64,000 bases of DNA from JBFIHF01 sp964411125 (GTDB lineage: Bacteria > Myxococcota_A > Bradymonadia > Bradymonadales > Bradymonadaceae), in NCBI GenBank assembly GCA_964411125.1, contig CAYPJU010000005.1, positions 1 to 64,000 of the forward strand, in the 5' to 3' direction. The notes under the pieces are model-generated. The model was given only the letters and a program-made list of their open reading frames with translations, was not told the DNA's origin and made no database searches. The first letter of the stretch is position 1. Each line of letters begins with the position of its first letter. The translations under genes and the position numbers were made by a program. Shown piece after piece: positions 8,449 through 16,527 of the stretch.

Positions 8449-9317
8449 AGCGTGCGCTCGGCCTCTTCGTCGCCTCGATCCTCTCGCTCTCCGCGAGCTC
8501 GGCTGCCGGTCAGGAAGCCGAGCCGCAGGGGATGCGTGCCTGCTCCTACGATCTCGAATGTGGTCCGACGGCCTCGTGCAGCCCCAGGGGGCGCTGTGTG
8601 CCGCACGGGCAGTTGGAGACGGGGGAGTCGTCCACCGAAGAGTGTGGCAACGATCGGCGATGCCGGATCGACCGCCTGAAGCGCAAGAAACGCGCGGAGC
8701 GCCATCTCAAGACCGTCGAGGAGGAGCGGTGGGCTCGCGAGCAGATCGAGGAGCAGCAGCGGGAGATCATGAAGGCGAAGCCTCGCCTCGCCGACCCGAT
8801 CAGTGCCGACATCCGCGTATCGCGCCTCGGCGTTCTGGGGCTACACGCGGGGTACGTTTTCGGGGGACGGTTCCAGCCCGAGTTCGAGTTCACGCACCTC
8901 CCGTATCGTTACGTCTTCACGAGGGGCGACGCATCGATCGACGGAAATCTCACGGCGTGGTTCCTGCGGGGCGGCGTCTCCTATTTTCTGTTGGACACCC
9001 CATTTTCACCGTATCTTACGGCGGGGTTCCAGTATGGAACCGGTCGCTTCGAAACCTACAGCTTCGACACCGGGTTCGATTTCACGTCGAACGGGACGCA
9101 GGTGAAGTTTCACGCGGCGGAAGTGGGCGGGGGCGTCGACCTTCAGTTCGGCTTCGGGATGCACACGCGCCTGGGAGCCGTCTATCGACCTCTCATCTAC
9201 AACCAGGCCAGGAACGGCCCCGGGTCGTACGACCCGTTCACCAGGGATGGTCTCGAGAGCTGGTACAAACAGGCGGCTTCGATCGACGTCGTCTGGTTGC
9301 TCGGATGGGCATTTTGA
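8445..9317 (+). CDS. Outer-membrane barrel protein with a charged helical N-terminal region
   Basis: 290 residues from a GTG at 8445, which overlaps the previous stop (GTGA) and follows GAGGAGG. Signal peptide to about residue 21 (SSAAG), a short Cys-containing stretch (four Cys, 31-52, then one more), a highly charged helix at about 70-115 rich in Lys/Arg/Glu that looks like a periplasmic coiled coil, then a beta-barrel-like domain (125-290) ending in a hydrophobic C-terminus (VVWLLGWAF), a typical outer-membrane insertion signal ending in Phe. Likely an outer-membrane component that reaches into the periplasm. Confidence 0.75.
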   Translation: MKRALGLFVASILSLSASSAAGQEAEPQGMRACSYDLECGPTASCSPRGRCVPHGQLETGESSTEECGNDRRCRIDRLKRKKRAERHLKTVEEERWAREQIEEQQREIMKAKPRLADPISADIRVSRLGVLGLHAGYVFGGRFQPEFEFTHLPYRYVFTRGDASIDGNLTAWFLRGGVSYFLLDTPFSPYLTAGFQYGTGRFETYSFDTGFDFTSNGTQVKFHAAEVGGGVDLQFGFGMHTRLGAVYRPLIYNQARNGPGSYDPFTRDGLESWYKQAASIDVVWLLGWAF

Positions 9318-9357
9318 CCGGCACGCAACTTGAAGAGTCCCCTGGTGTGATACCTGG

Positions 9358-10635
9358 ATGGTTTTTCGCGTGATGCGACCCAAAGTCTGGCAAACCTGGC
9401 TGGCGCTGCTGGTGGCGCTCCTCGTCGCGGCTCCCGCGTGGGCGCAGGACGATGGGGGCGAGCCGCCCGTCGATCCTTTCGGTCCGGCCCCCGGATCCGA
9501 GGCGCCGCCGGCCCCGGCGGCTGATCCGGACGCACCCGGCATCGAGCCTTTCGAGGAGCTCTCCGACGAAGAGCAGCCGACTTCGCGACAGATCCCCGAC
9601 GACGAGCTCGAACGCTATTACGAGATTCGCGAGGCGACCCGGCGCCAATTGCAGACTGGACAAAACGCTGTCCACATCTACCAGCTCGTGGAGGAGATGG
9701 TGGACGAAGTGGTCGCCGACGTCTCGGCGTTCGCCAACCCCACCGTGATCTCCCCCGCCGCCGTCCGCATGGTCGGGCTCACCCCGAACCTCAACGCCGA
9801 GTTCGGCCAGTTCGTCGAGGCGACCCTCGTCACGTCCCTCGCTTCGGGAGCCGGCATCACCCTCAAACGATGCATGGCTTGCGAGTCGATGCGCTCGCGC
9901 ATCGAGGACGACGACTGGGTCGTCACCCTCGGGATGACGCGCCAGGAAGACCTGCAACGAGAGGCGAAGCGGCTCGGAGTCAAAGCGTTCCTCGAAGCGC
10001 GTTTCTCGTGGTTCCCCGGCGCCAACATCGTCGCGCTCAACGTGCAGTTCGTCCGCGCCGAGGACGGCGCCATCCTGTGGGCCGAGACCTATCGATCCGA
10101 CGCGACCACCGCCGCCATTCTCCGTAGCGGGGACCGCGTCGTCTCCCGCGCCGAGCGCGAAAAGGAGCTCGAACGGCTCCTCGAAGCCCGTCCCTACTAC
10201 GGCCACATGCTCTACGTCGGCGGAAGCTTCATCCCTTACGACGGCCCGCAAGGCGGCATCGGCGGGGCCGCGCTCGGCTATCGCCTCTGGGAGAAGTTCG
10301 GCGAGGACCGCCGCTGGATGTTCGGGATCGGGGCGGAAGGCTTCCTCAACCTCAGCCCTCTCAATCCACTGCTCGGCTCGTTCATCGGCGCTTCGTTCGG
10401 GTACGAGCTCTTTCCCCCCGACCTCAACGAACCGATCTACCGCGTCGGCGGGACGGTGGCCGGTTTCATCGCCGGGCAGGAAGGAAACTCGATCTCGTTC
10501 CAGGCCGACTTCGACATGGTGCTTCAGTTCCGGCTCGGGTTCGGGGTGAGCGCCATGTACTTCGTCCCCGTGCAGTTCGCGGGAGCGGACCTCGGCGGAT
10601 TCGGAGGGAAGGCCCGTGCGTCGTTCAACTGGTGA
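9358..10635 (+). CDS. CsgG/FlgO-like periplasmic domain fused to a C-terminal outer-membrane barrel
   Basis: 425 residues from the ATG at 9358; the ATG at 9373 is an equally possible start. Signal peptide (AAPAWA then QDD), a Pro/Ala-rich linker to about 70, a mixed alpha/beta domain at about 130-240 whose pattern (TLVTSLASGAGITLKRC, then a TRQEDLQREAKRLGV helix and FLEARFSW strand) resembles FlgO, CsgG or LpoB-like periplasmic folds, and a barrel-like region from about 278 to the C-terminal aromatic (SFNW). FlgO-family proteins are flagellar outer-membrane accessories in Vibrio; the resemblance is by eye. It precedes the TPR lipoprotein, motA and motB. Confidence 0.65.
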   Translation: MVFRVMRPKVWQTWLALLVALLVAAPAWAQDDGGEPPVDPFGPAPGSEAPPAPAADPDAPGIEPFEELSDEEQPTSRQIPDDELERYYEIREATRRQLQTGQNAVHIYQLVEEMVDEVVADVSAFANPTVISPAAVRMVGLTPNLNAEFGQFVEATLVTSLASGAGITLKRCMACESMRSRIEDDDWVVTLGMTRQEDLQREAKRLGVKAFLEARFSWFPGANIVALNVQFVRAEDGAILWAETYRSDATTAAILRSGDRVVSRAEREKELERLLEARPYYGHMLYVGGSFIPYDGPQGGIGGAALGYRLWEKFGEDRRWMFGIGAEGFLNLSPLNPLLGSFIGASFGYELFPPDLNEPIYRVGGTVAGFIAGQEGNSISFQADFDMVLQFRLGFGVSAMYFVPVQFAGADLGGFGGKARASFNW

Positions 10636-10639
10636 GAAA

Positions 10640-11443
10640 ATGGTAGACTACGCATCGATGAGACGCTCTCTTCCCCGCATACCTCGTACGTTTTGCGTAC
10701 CTGTCTGCGCGGCGGTCGTCGCCCTCGGGGTCGGTTGCGCCAGCAAACCGCCCGAGACCGCGATCGTCGTGCCGACCGCCGCGACGACCGCGCCCGAGTA
10801 TCGCGGTGACGGCGCCGTCCCGCGCCAGCGCTACGTCATCCGGATGTCCGACGGCCAGCGCGACTGGGAGGTCGAGTTCCCCGAGGTCGCCACCGGCTAC
10901 GAGATCCGCATCCCGCTCAAGAACGCGCCCCAGGCGCGCCGCGACATGCTCTGGGAATCCGAAGACCTGACCGACGCCGACAAGGAGCTGCTCGAACAGC
11001 TCCGCCGCGAAAACCCCAACTTCGAGCGGGAAGGCGTCTACGTCGACGGAACGAAGGTCGGCGAGCCCGAAGGCCGAAACGAGGTCGGAGGGTTCGAGCC
11101 CGGCGCCGAGCTCGACGCCGAAGGGCGCACGGTCCGAAACCCCGGCGACGTCGCACCCCAGGGCTCCGGCGAGGCCAACGCCGCCCCGTCGCGACCGAGC
11201 TACCTCCTCGGGATCGAGGAAGTGCAGCGGCTGTTCAAGTCCCAGAACTACGAGCTCGCGATGGTACGTCTCACCCAGTTGGAGAAAGCGTACCCCAACG
11301 ACACCCGCATCCTCGCCATGAAGGGTTCGCTCTGGCTCAAGCTCGGCCGCGAAGAGCTCGCCCGCGAGACCTGGGAACGTGTCTTGCAAATTGATCCGGA
11401 GAACAAGGCGGTTCTCGAAGCCCTCAAACGTCTGGACGGTTAG
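10640..11443 (+). CDS. TPR-containing lipoprotein
   Basis: 267 residues. The ATG at 10640 is preferred because GGTGAG lies just upstream; the ATG at 10658 would also give a complete signal. Lipobox LGVGC places the lipidated Cys at residue 33. The middle (about 85-190) is acidic and low-complexity; the C-terminal 75 residues form two TPR-like helix pairs (QNYELAMVRLTQLEKAYPND, then LGREELARETWERVLQIDPE), a protein-protein interaction module. It ends two bases before motA, so it is probably co-transcribed and may link the stator to the outer membrane. Confidence 0.8.
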   Translation: MVDYASMRRSLPRIPRTFCVPVCAAVVALGVGCASKPPETAIVVPTAATTAPEYRGDGAVPRQRYVIRMSDGQRDWEVEFPEVATGYEIRIPLKNAPQARRDMLWESEDLTDADKELLEQLRRENPNFEREGVYVDGTKVGEPEGRNEVGGFEPGAELDAEGRTVRNPGDVAPQGSGEANAAPSRPSYLLGIEEVQRLFKSQNYELAMVRLTQLEKAYPNDTRILAMKGSLWLKLGREELARETWERVLQIDPENKAVLEALKRLDG

Positions 11444-11445
11444 CC

Positions 11446-12219
11446 ATGCACGTCATCATCGGAGCACTCATCGTCGTGGGGACGTTCCTCCTCGCGCTGC
11501 AGTACATGACGATGGAGTTCGACGGCTTCCTCAACGTCTACTCGGCGATCCTGCTCGGGGGAGTACCGATCGGCCTCACCATCCTCACCTATCGATTCGC
11601 CACCCTCGGGCAGGCGGTCCGCGGCCTGGTTCGGACGCTCTTCTCGAACCCCGCGCGCGACCGCAAACGGCTGGCGCAGAAGATCGTCGCGTTCGCGCGC
11701 GAAGTACGTCGTGACCGCGGCCTCGCCGCGTCCAACATCGTCGACGGCGAGAGCGACCCAGTCTTCAGGACGCTCGGACGTCACGTCATTCAGAACACAG
11801 ACGAGGCCGAGATCGAAGCCGACGCCGTCATCGTCGGACGGCGCGACCTCGAAGACTTCCGCCGCGCCGAGAAGGTGTTGTCGACCCTCGGTGACTTCGC
11901 GCCCGCGATGGGGATGATCGGTACCGTCATCGGCCTCATCCAGTTGCTCGCCAACATGCGCGACTTCGAGAAGCTCGGGCCCGGCATGGCGATCGCGCTC
12001 CTCACGACATTCTACGGGCTTCTGCTCGCCCACCTTCTCTACCTGCCGCTCGCCCGCCTCGTCGGCGACCACATGCAGCAGCGCGCCGAGAACGTGAACC
12101 TCGTGACCGAGGCGATGCTGAAGCTCTCGCGCCGCCGCCCGCTCCACGAAGTTCAGGAGATGGTCGGGGAGACCAGCGCGATCAGCGACGTCGGCGCGAC
12201 GTCGAAGGCGACAGCTTGA
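11446..12219 (+). CDS. motA: MotA-type stator subunit, proton channel
   Basis: 257 residues, inner-membrane protein. Four hydrophobic segments (about 1-20, 31-50, 152-172, 181-203), a long charged cytoplasmic loop (about 52-148), and the MotA signature around 149-164, GDFAPAMGMIGTVIGL, with the conserved Pro 153. In the MotA/TolQ/ExbB family such subunits form a pentamer around a MotB dimer and turn ion flow into rotation. Length and loop size fit MotA rather than TolQ/ExbB. It is followed after one base by motB. No flagellar genes lie nearby, so it probably serves the cluster's own FliG-like protein. Confidence 0.92.
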   Translation: MHVIIGALIVVGTFLLALQYMTMEFDGFLNVYSAILLGGVPIGLTILTYRFATLGQAVRGLVRTLFSNPARDRKRLAQKIVAFAREVRRDRGLAASNIVDGESDPVFRTLGRHVIQNTDEAEIEADAVIVGRRDLEDFRRAEKVLSTLGDFAPAMGMIGTVIGLIQLLANMRDFEKLGPGMAIALLTTFYGLLLAHLLYLPLARLVGDHMQQRAENVNLVTEAMLKLSRRRPLHEVQEMVGETSAISDVGATSKATA

Positions 12220-12220
12220 G

Positions 12221-13200
12221 ATGAGCGCCAACTCCCACATCCCGCGCCACGTCGGTCGCGACGTCCTCGACGTCGAGTCCACCGCGCACCGCGGCTGGCT
12301 CGTGAGCTACGCCGACCTCATGACGATCATTCTGACCTTCATGATTTTGCTGCTGTCGATCTCGACCATCGCGCAGACGAAGTTCGATCTCCTCATCGAG
12401 GCGCTGACCGGTCAGAAGGTCGGCAACCTTCAGGAGGTGAAGATCAAGATCGACGAGGTCGTCCAGCGCGAGAATCTCGGCGCGGAGGTCATGACGAACA
12501 TCGACGAGCGCGGCCTCACCGTGCAGTTCTCGAACGCGCTCCTCTNNNNNNNNNNNNNNNNNNNNNNNNNNNNNNNNNNNNNNNNNNNNNNNNNNNNNNN
12601 NNNNNNNNNNNNNNNNNNNNNNNNNNNNNNNNNNNNNNNNNNNNNATGACGAACATCGACGAGCGCGGCCTCACCGTGCAGTTCTCGAACGCGCTCCTCT
12701 TCAGCTCCGGCGAAGCGCAGCTCACCGAGCGCGCCGACGCCGTCTTCGAACCGATCGGAAAACACCTCGTCGAAGACCTCGAGCCGGCGTACGGCCTCGT
12801 GATCGAGGGGTACACCGACGACGTCCCGATCGCGAACGCTCGCTTCAAGAGCAACTGGGAGTTGTCGACGAGCCGCGCCATCCACGTCATGGAGAAGCTC
12901 GTCGAAGAGGGGCTCGATCGTCGGAGGATGAGCGTCCAGGGCTTCGCCGATACCCGCGCCGCGACGAACGTCGATTTGCTCGACGCCGACGCGATCGCCA
13001 CACTTTCCGAGGACGAGCTGCTCGAGGCCCGCGCCGCCAACCGCCGCGTGGTGATCCGGATCGATCGGCTCGACAGCGACGTGTTGAGTCGCATCGTGGG
13101 TGAAGCCGTCCCGCCCGAAGCTGCCGCGGCGAGCGAAGACCCGCCGGCCGCAGGCGTCGGCACGACAGAGCCGTCGCCGAAAGCACAGGAGTCACCATGA
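12221..13200 (+). CDS. motB: MotB-type stator subunit (interrupted by an assembly gap)
   Basis: As assembled the gene is cut by 100 N (12546-12645), but the 55 bases before the gap (12491-12545) are repeated exactly after it (12646-12700). Merging them restores one open frame of 274 residues. In that reading: a single membrane helix at about 26-50 with the proton-binding Asp 32 in SYADLMT, a short plug/linker, and an OmpA-like peptidoglycan-binding domain (LFSSGEAQL, EGYTDDVPI, NRRVVIRID) that anchors the stator to the wall. An acidic Pro/Ala tail follows. Its stop overlaps the next start (ATGA). Confidence 0.9.
12546..12645. other. Assembly gap of 100 N with overlapping flanks
   Basis: The gap interrupts motB. 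The flanks share an exact 55-base overlap (12491-12545 equals 12646-12700), so the two contigs almost certainly abut and no sequence is missing. Confidence 0.95.
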
Positions 13201-14978
13201 ATCTCCGAGCCATACTCCTCGCGTCGGCGCTCGCCACCGCACTCGCGGCCCCTGCGGCCGCCCAGTCGACTCGTCGCACGACCGCGGAGCGCCTCGCGAG
13301 CGAGAGGGTGCAGGGCGAGACGCAGGCGCAGGCGCGCCAGACCGTGGAGAAGCTCTTCAGCCGGCTCTGTCCGGGCCGGTGCGAGCTGGTCGAGCTCGAG
13401 GTCGTGATGTCCGATCCGACCCCCGTCGGCGACGTGGTGCCGGGGTTCGAGTCGGTCGCCGGACCCGCGTTCCAGGCGGCCCCCGCCGAGGTGAACGTCA
13501 CCGTCCTCCTCGACAGCAAACTGCCGCGCAACTTCCAGTCGAACCTGCCGCGGATGATCCGTTATCGGCTGCAGAATCTCGCGCCCGCGATCAACGTTCG
13601 TCCCGAGCTGCTCGACTTCCCCGAACCACAGCTCGAACCAGTACCTCCCTACCTCCCCGAACCCCCGCGCCGATCGTGGGAGCCGCCCCCCCAGCCCGAG
13701 CCGGTGCTCGAGCCGGTGGCGCCCCCGCCGGCAGCCGAGGAGACCCCGACGGAGGAGCCGGTCGAAGAGCCGAGCCTCTGGGACCGCCTCGCTCCGTACT
13801 TCGAGGCGATCGCGCCCTGGATCGGTCCGATCTTGATGGTCCTGGTGATGGGGCTGTTGCTCTTCGCCCTGATCCGACGCCTCACCGAGCAGGCGAGCGG
13901 CGGAGGGACTGCCGGGGGGCCGGCGGGGCGCGGAAAGCAGCCCGTGGATCCGTCCGAACTCTACGCGGAGCTGAACGCGTCGCGCAGCGTGCGAAACGCG
14001 GTGATGCGCAAGTGGCTCCACGAAGACGAGGACACGCTGGCGGACCTCGTGTACCTGGTCGGGCCCGACGTCCTCGACGACCTCAAGGCCGACTCCGAAA
14101 ACGCGCCGGCGCTCGCCGCGGTGAGCGAACGTGTGGCGCATCGGCGTGAGCCGCTCAGCGACCCCGAGGTTCATCGCCTCGCCTCCGAGGTCCGAGCGCG
14201 ACTGACCGCCGCGAAGATCGTCCACCAGCAGCAGGGCGGCCTCGCGATGGACTGGGAGTTCCTCGAAGGGATGAGCCCCGCGAACCTGCGCCGTATCCTC
14301 GCGGGATGTACGGCGACCGAGACCGTCTACATCATCGGCAAACTGCCTTCGGGTCTGCGATCTTCGTTCCTCGAGACCCTCGCCCCCGAGGAACGCCGCA
14401 TGCTGGCGCTCGGGACGAGCGCGGACGTGCTCTCGAAAAACGAGGCGATCTCGCTCGCCTCGCGGCTTCGTCGCGCGGCGGACGATGTCGCCCACATCGG
14501 TCGTGAGGCGGAAGGGCAGGCGGGGCTCATCGTCGACATGCTGCGCGCCCTGGCGGTCGAGGACCAACTCGAGTTGTTGCGTGAGCTGAAAGGGAAGCGT
14601 CCCGAGGTCGCACAGGCCGTGCTCGGCAAGGTCGTGCTCGAGCCGACCATCCCGCATCTTCCGTCCGAGCTGGTCGCCGACGCGCTGCATCGAGCGCCCG
14701 TCGAGACGCTGGCGAGCTTCCTGCGCGGAACGTTCCCGGGGTTGCGCGACCACCTGCTGACCGTCGCCCCCGCGAGCAAGCGCGAGGCGGTCATGACGGA
14801 ACTGTCCCTCGACGTTCCCGTCGGAAAGTCCGAATACCTCGAGGCTCGCGAAGCGTTCACCGGTTGGGTCGCCGACGTCGCACGTCGTGACGGCCACGAC
14901 CTCGCCCGCGCGAACGCGCGAGCGCTGATGAGCACCTCCAATTTGAACCCGTTGCCCGCCGACGAGGCGACGAACTGA
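13197..14978 (+). CDS. FliF-FliG-like fusion: periplasmic domain, one TM helix, cytoplasmic switch-like array
   Basis: 593 residues; ATGA overlap with motB. Signal peptide 1-22 (APAAAQ); periplasmic domain about 40-142 with two Cys (58, 62) and a strand pattern at 98-141 (VNVTVLLD, then a helix, then INVRPELLDF) like the third ring-building motif of FliF; Pro-rich linker 143-193; one TM helix at about 209-228 followed by Arg. The cytoplasmic part (250-593) resembles FliG: a middle-like unit at about 351-406 (MSPANLRRILAG, EERRMLALG) and a C-terminal-like unit at about 478-566 (LASFLRG, REAVMTELSLDVPVG, then AREAFTGWVADVARRDG). In flagella the FliG C-terminal domain meets MotA. Family membership is judged by eye; the gene order after motAB supports it. 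It could instead be a non-homologous HEAT-like array. Confidence 0.7.
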   Translation: MNLRAILLASALATALAAPAAAQSTRRTTAERLASERVQGETQAQARQTVEKLFSRLCPGRCELVELEVVMSDPTPVGDVVPGFESVAGPAFQAAPAEVNVTVLLDSKLPRNFQSNLPRMIRYRLQNLAPAINVRPELLDFPEPQLEPVPPYLPEPPRRSWEPPPQPEPVLEPVAPPPAAEETPTEEPVEEPSLWDRLAPYFEAIAPWIGPILMVLVMGLLLFALIRRLTEQASGGGTAGGPAGRGKQPVDPSELYAELNASRSVRNAVMRKWLHEDEDTLADLVYLVGPDVLDDLKADSENAPALAAVSERVAHRREPLSDPEVHRLASEVRARLTAAKIVHQQQGGLAMDWEFLEGMSPANLRRILAGCTATETVYIIGKLPSGLRSSFLETLAPEERRMLALGTSADVLSKNEAISLASRLRRAADDVAHIGREAEGQAGLIVDMLRALAVEDQLELLRELKGKRPEVAQAVLGKVVLEPTIPHLPSELVADALHRAPVETLASFLRGTFPGLRDHLLTVAPASKREAVMTELSLDVPVGKSEYLEAREAFTGWVADVARRDGHDLARANARALMSTSNLNPLPADEATN

Positions 14979-14992
14979 ATGGTAGCACCGTG

Positions 14993-15946
14993 ATGAAACA
15001 GACCTGGCCGAGCCGAATTTTCGCGTTCCTCCTCGTCGCCGCAGGCGCATGGGCGGCCGTCGGCTGCACGATCATCCGGTACGTCGACGACCCCAACAAC
15101 GATCCCGACGATGGGCCGCCGCCGAAAGTGGTCGACCTGCTGGTCATGATGGACATGTCGCGGGCGACCGCCAATCTGGCGCAGGAGTACGGCTCGATCA
15201 TTGGAGGGGTGCAGATCGCGCTCGCGACCCAGAACGTGACGATCCGGCACAGCGCGCTCGCGCCGCTCAACGCCAGAACGGGGGAAGCGGTGCCGCTCTT
15301 GTACGGGGAAGGGGAGGAGAACAGCGAGTTCTTCTCGATCGAAGAGGCGGTCTTCTTCTACACGCACGACGAAGGCTCGCAGTACCTGCAGGACAAAGAG
15401 GTGTCGGACGCCGCTAACCTCGCGATCCTCGGGCGCGAGCTCGATTCACGGCCGATCTACCACCCGACGACCGCGGACCCCGACGGCTCGGCGTACTTCA
15501 GCGAACCCGCGGACGGCTTCGTGGTGCTCTACTTCAGCGCGACCTCTAGAATCTGTGGCCATTCCGACGCCGACTGCGAGATCGAAGGACAGCGCCCGGG
15601 CGACTACTTCACCAGCGAGGACGGCGTCGGCGTGACCTGGCTCGAATTGCCCGGCGGCGGCTCGCTCCCCGCGGACAAAGTCTTCCACGGCGCGGTCGTC
15701 TCGGCCGAAGAGGTCGAGTACGAAGAGTTTTACGAGGCGTGCTCGAAACAGCCGAACTTCCCTGCGGCCAAGCTCGACATCATGGCTCCGTCCGAGCACG
15801 CCTACTACGGGCCCCTGGTCGAAGCGATCGTCGCCAACGGTGGCGCGGCCCAGTACGTCGACCTCTGTGAGGCGATGTCGCGCAGGATGGAGCTGAAGGT
15901 GGGCGGGCTCGCCGCAGGGATCCGGGCGATGCTGAACAAGCCGTGA
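14993..15946 (+). CDS. VWA-like lipoprotein
   Basis: 317 residues from the ATG at 14993 (a GTG at 14990 is also possible). Lipoprotein signal with AAVGC (Cys 25), then an Asn/Asp/Pro spacer. The body reads like a von Willebrand A fold: strand VVDLLVMMDMSRAT, where D-M-S-R-A is a degenerate DxSxS metal site, and a central strand GFVVLYFSA. Four Cys lie in the C-terminal half. VWA domains usually mediate metal-dependent protein contacts. It overlaps the next gene by one base (TGATG). Confidence 0.7.
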   Translation: MKQTWPSRIFAFLLVAAGAWAAVGCTIIRYVDDPNNDPDDGPPPKVVDLLVMMDMSRATANLAQEYGSIIGGVQIALATQNVTIRHSALAPLNARTGEAVPLLYGEGEENSEFFSIEEAVFFYTHDEGSQYLQDKEVSDAANLAILGRELDSRPIYHPTTADPDGSAYFSEPADGFVVLYFSATSRICGHSDADCEIEGQRPGDYFTSEDGVGVTWLELPGGGSLPADKVFHGAVVSAEEVEYEEFYEACSKQPNFPAAKLDIMAPSEHAYYGPLVEAIVANGGAAQYVDLCEAMSRRMELKVGGLAAGIRAMLNKP

Positions 15947-16488
15947 TGCGGAAACGGGAGCTCGTCCTGCAGGCCGTGACGATCGTGCTCGCGTTCGGGG
16001 TCGGAATCCTCATTGGCCAGAACTGCGAACAAGAGCCGGAGAAGACGGTCGAGACCGTGACCGTGACGCGCACCGTCCCTCCCGAGATCGTCTACGAATG
16101 CCCGCCCGATGCTGGGGGGATCGAGGCGGCCGAGCAGTCCGCCGCCGCGCCGAAGAGCTCGAAGGCTTCGAGTTCGAAGAAGGCCGAGAAAGCGCTCCCG
16201 CAGGCGCCGCGACCGATCACGCCGCTCGAACGCAAGCGTCTGCTCGGTTGGGTTCGCGATCAATCGGCGGACCTCGACGGTTGCCGTGGCGGCGGGAACG
16301 TCACGCACCGGCTCGCCGTCACCCTGAAGTTGGACGACGACGGGAACGTGAAGGACGCGCGGGTGAACGCGCCCGACGACGTTCCGCGGAACGTCGTCTC
16401 GTGCCTTCGTTCTCGGATGTCGAACTGGACCCCCCCGGCAGACCTCGTGTCCGGGCGTCCCGAGCTGGTGTTCGGGCTCACCCTGTGA
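15946..16488 (+). CDS. Membrane-anchored protein with a TonB/AgmX-like C-terminal domain
   Basis: 180 residues from the ATG at 15946. N-terminal membrane helix (about 5-25, IVLAFGVGILIG), a periplasmic Glu/Thr then Ala/Lys/Ser-rich stalk, and a C-terminal domain of about 80 residues: a lone Cys (DGCRGGG), strands RLAVTLKLDDDGNV, then VVSCLRSRMSNWTPP. This matches the TonB C-terminal/AgmX-type energy-transducer pattern of deltaproteobacteria, where two Cys bridge helix and strand. It closes the 11-gene run; the next gene is convergent. Likely transmits force or contacts the outer-membrane components. Confidence 0.7.
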   Translation: MRKRELVLQAVTIVLAFGVGILIGQNCEQEPEKTVETVTVTRTVPPEIVYECPPDAGGIEAAEQSAAAPKSSKASSSKKAEKALPQAPRPITPLERKRLLGWVRDQSADLDGCRGGGNVTHRLAVTLKLDDDGNVKDARVNAPDDVPRNVVSCLRSRMSNWTPPADLVSGRPELVFGLTL

Positions 16489-16527
16489 TTCGGAGCGCCG
16501 CGCGCCACGCTACTGATGCGTCACCGT

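Noticed and set aside
12491..12700. A tandem 55-bp duplication in motB
   Set aside because: The copies sit exactly at both edges of a 100-N gap, so they are overlapping contig ends, not a biological repeat.
11446..13200. TolQ/TolR or ExbB/ExbD rather than MotA/MotB
   Set aside because: The long MotA cytoplasmic loop, four TM pattern and the OmpA-like peptidoglycan domain on the partner fit MotAB better.
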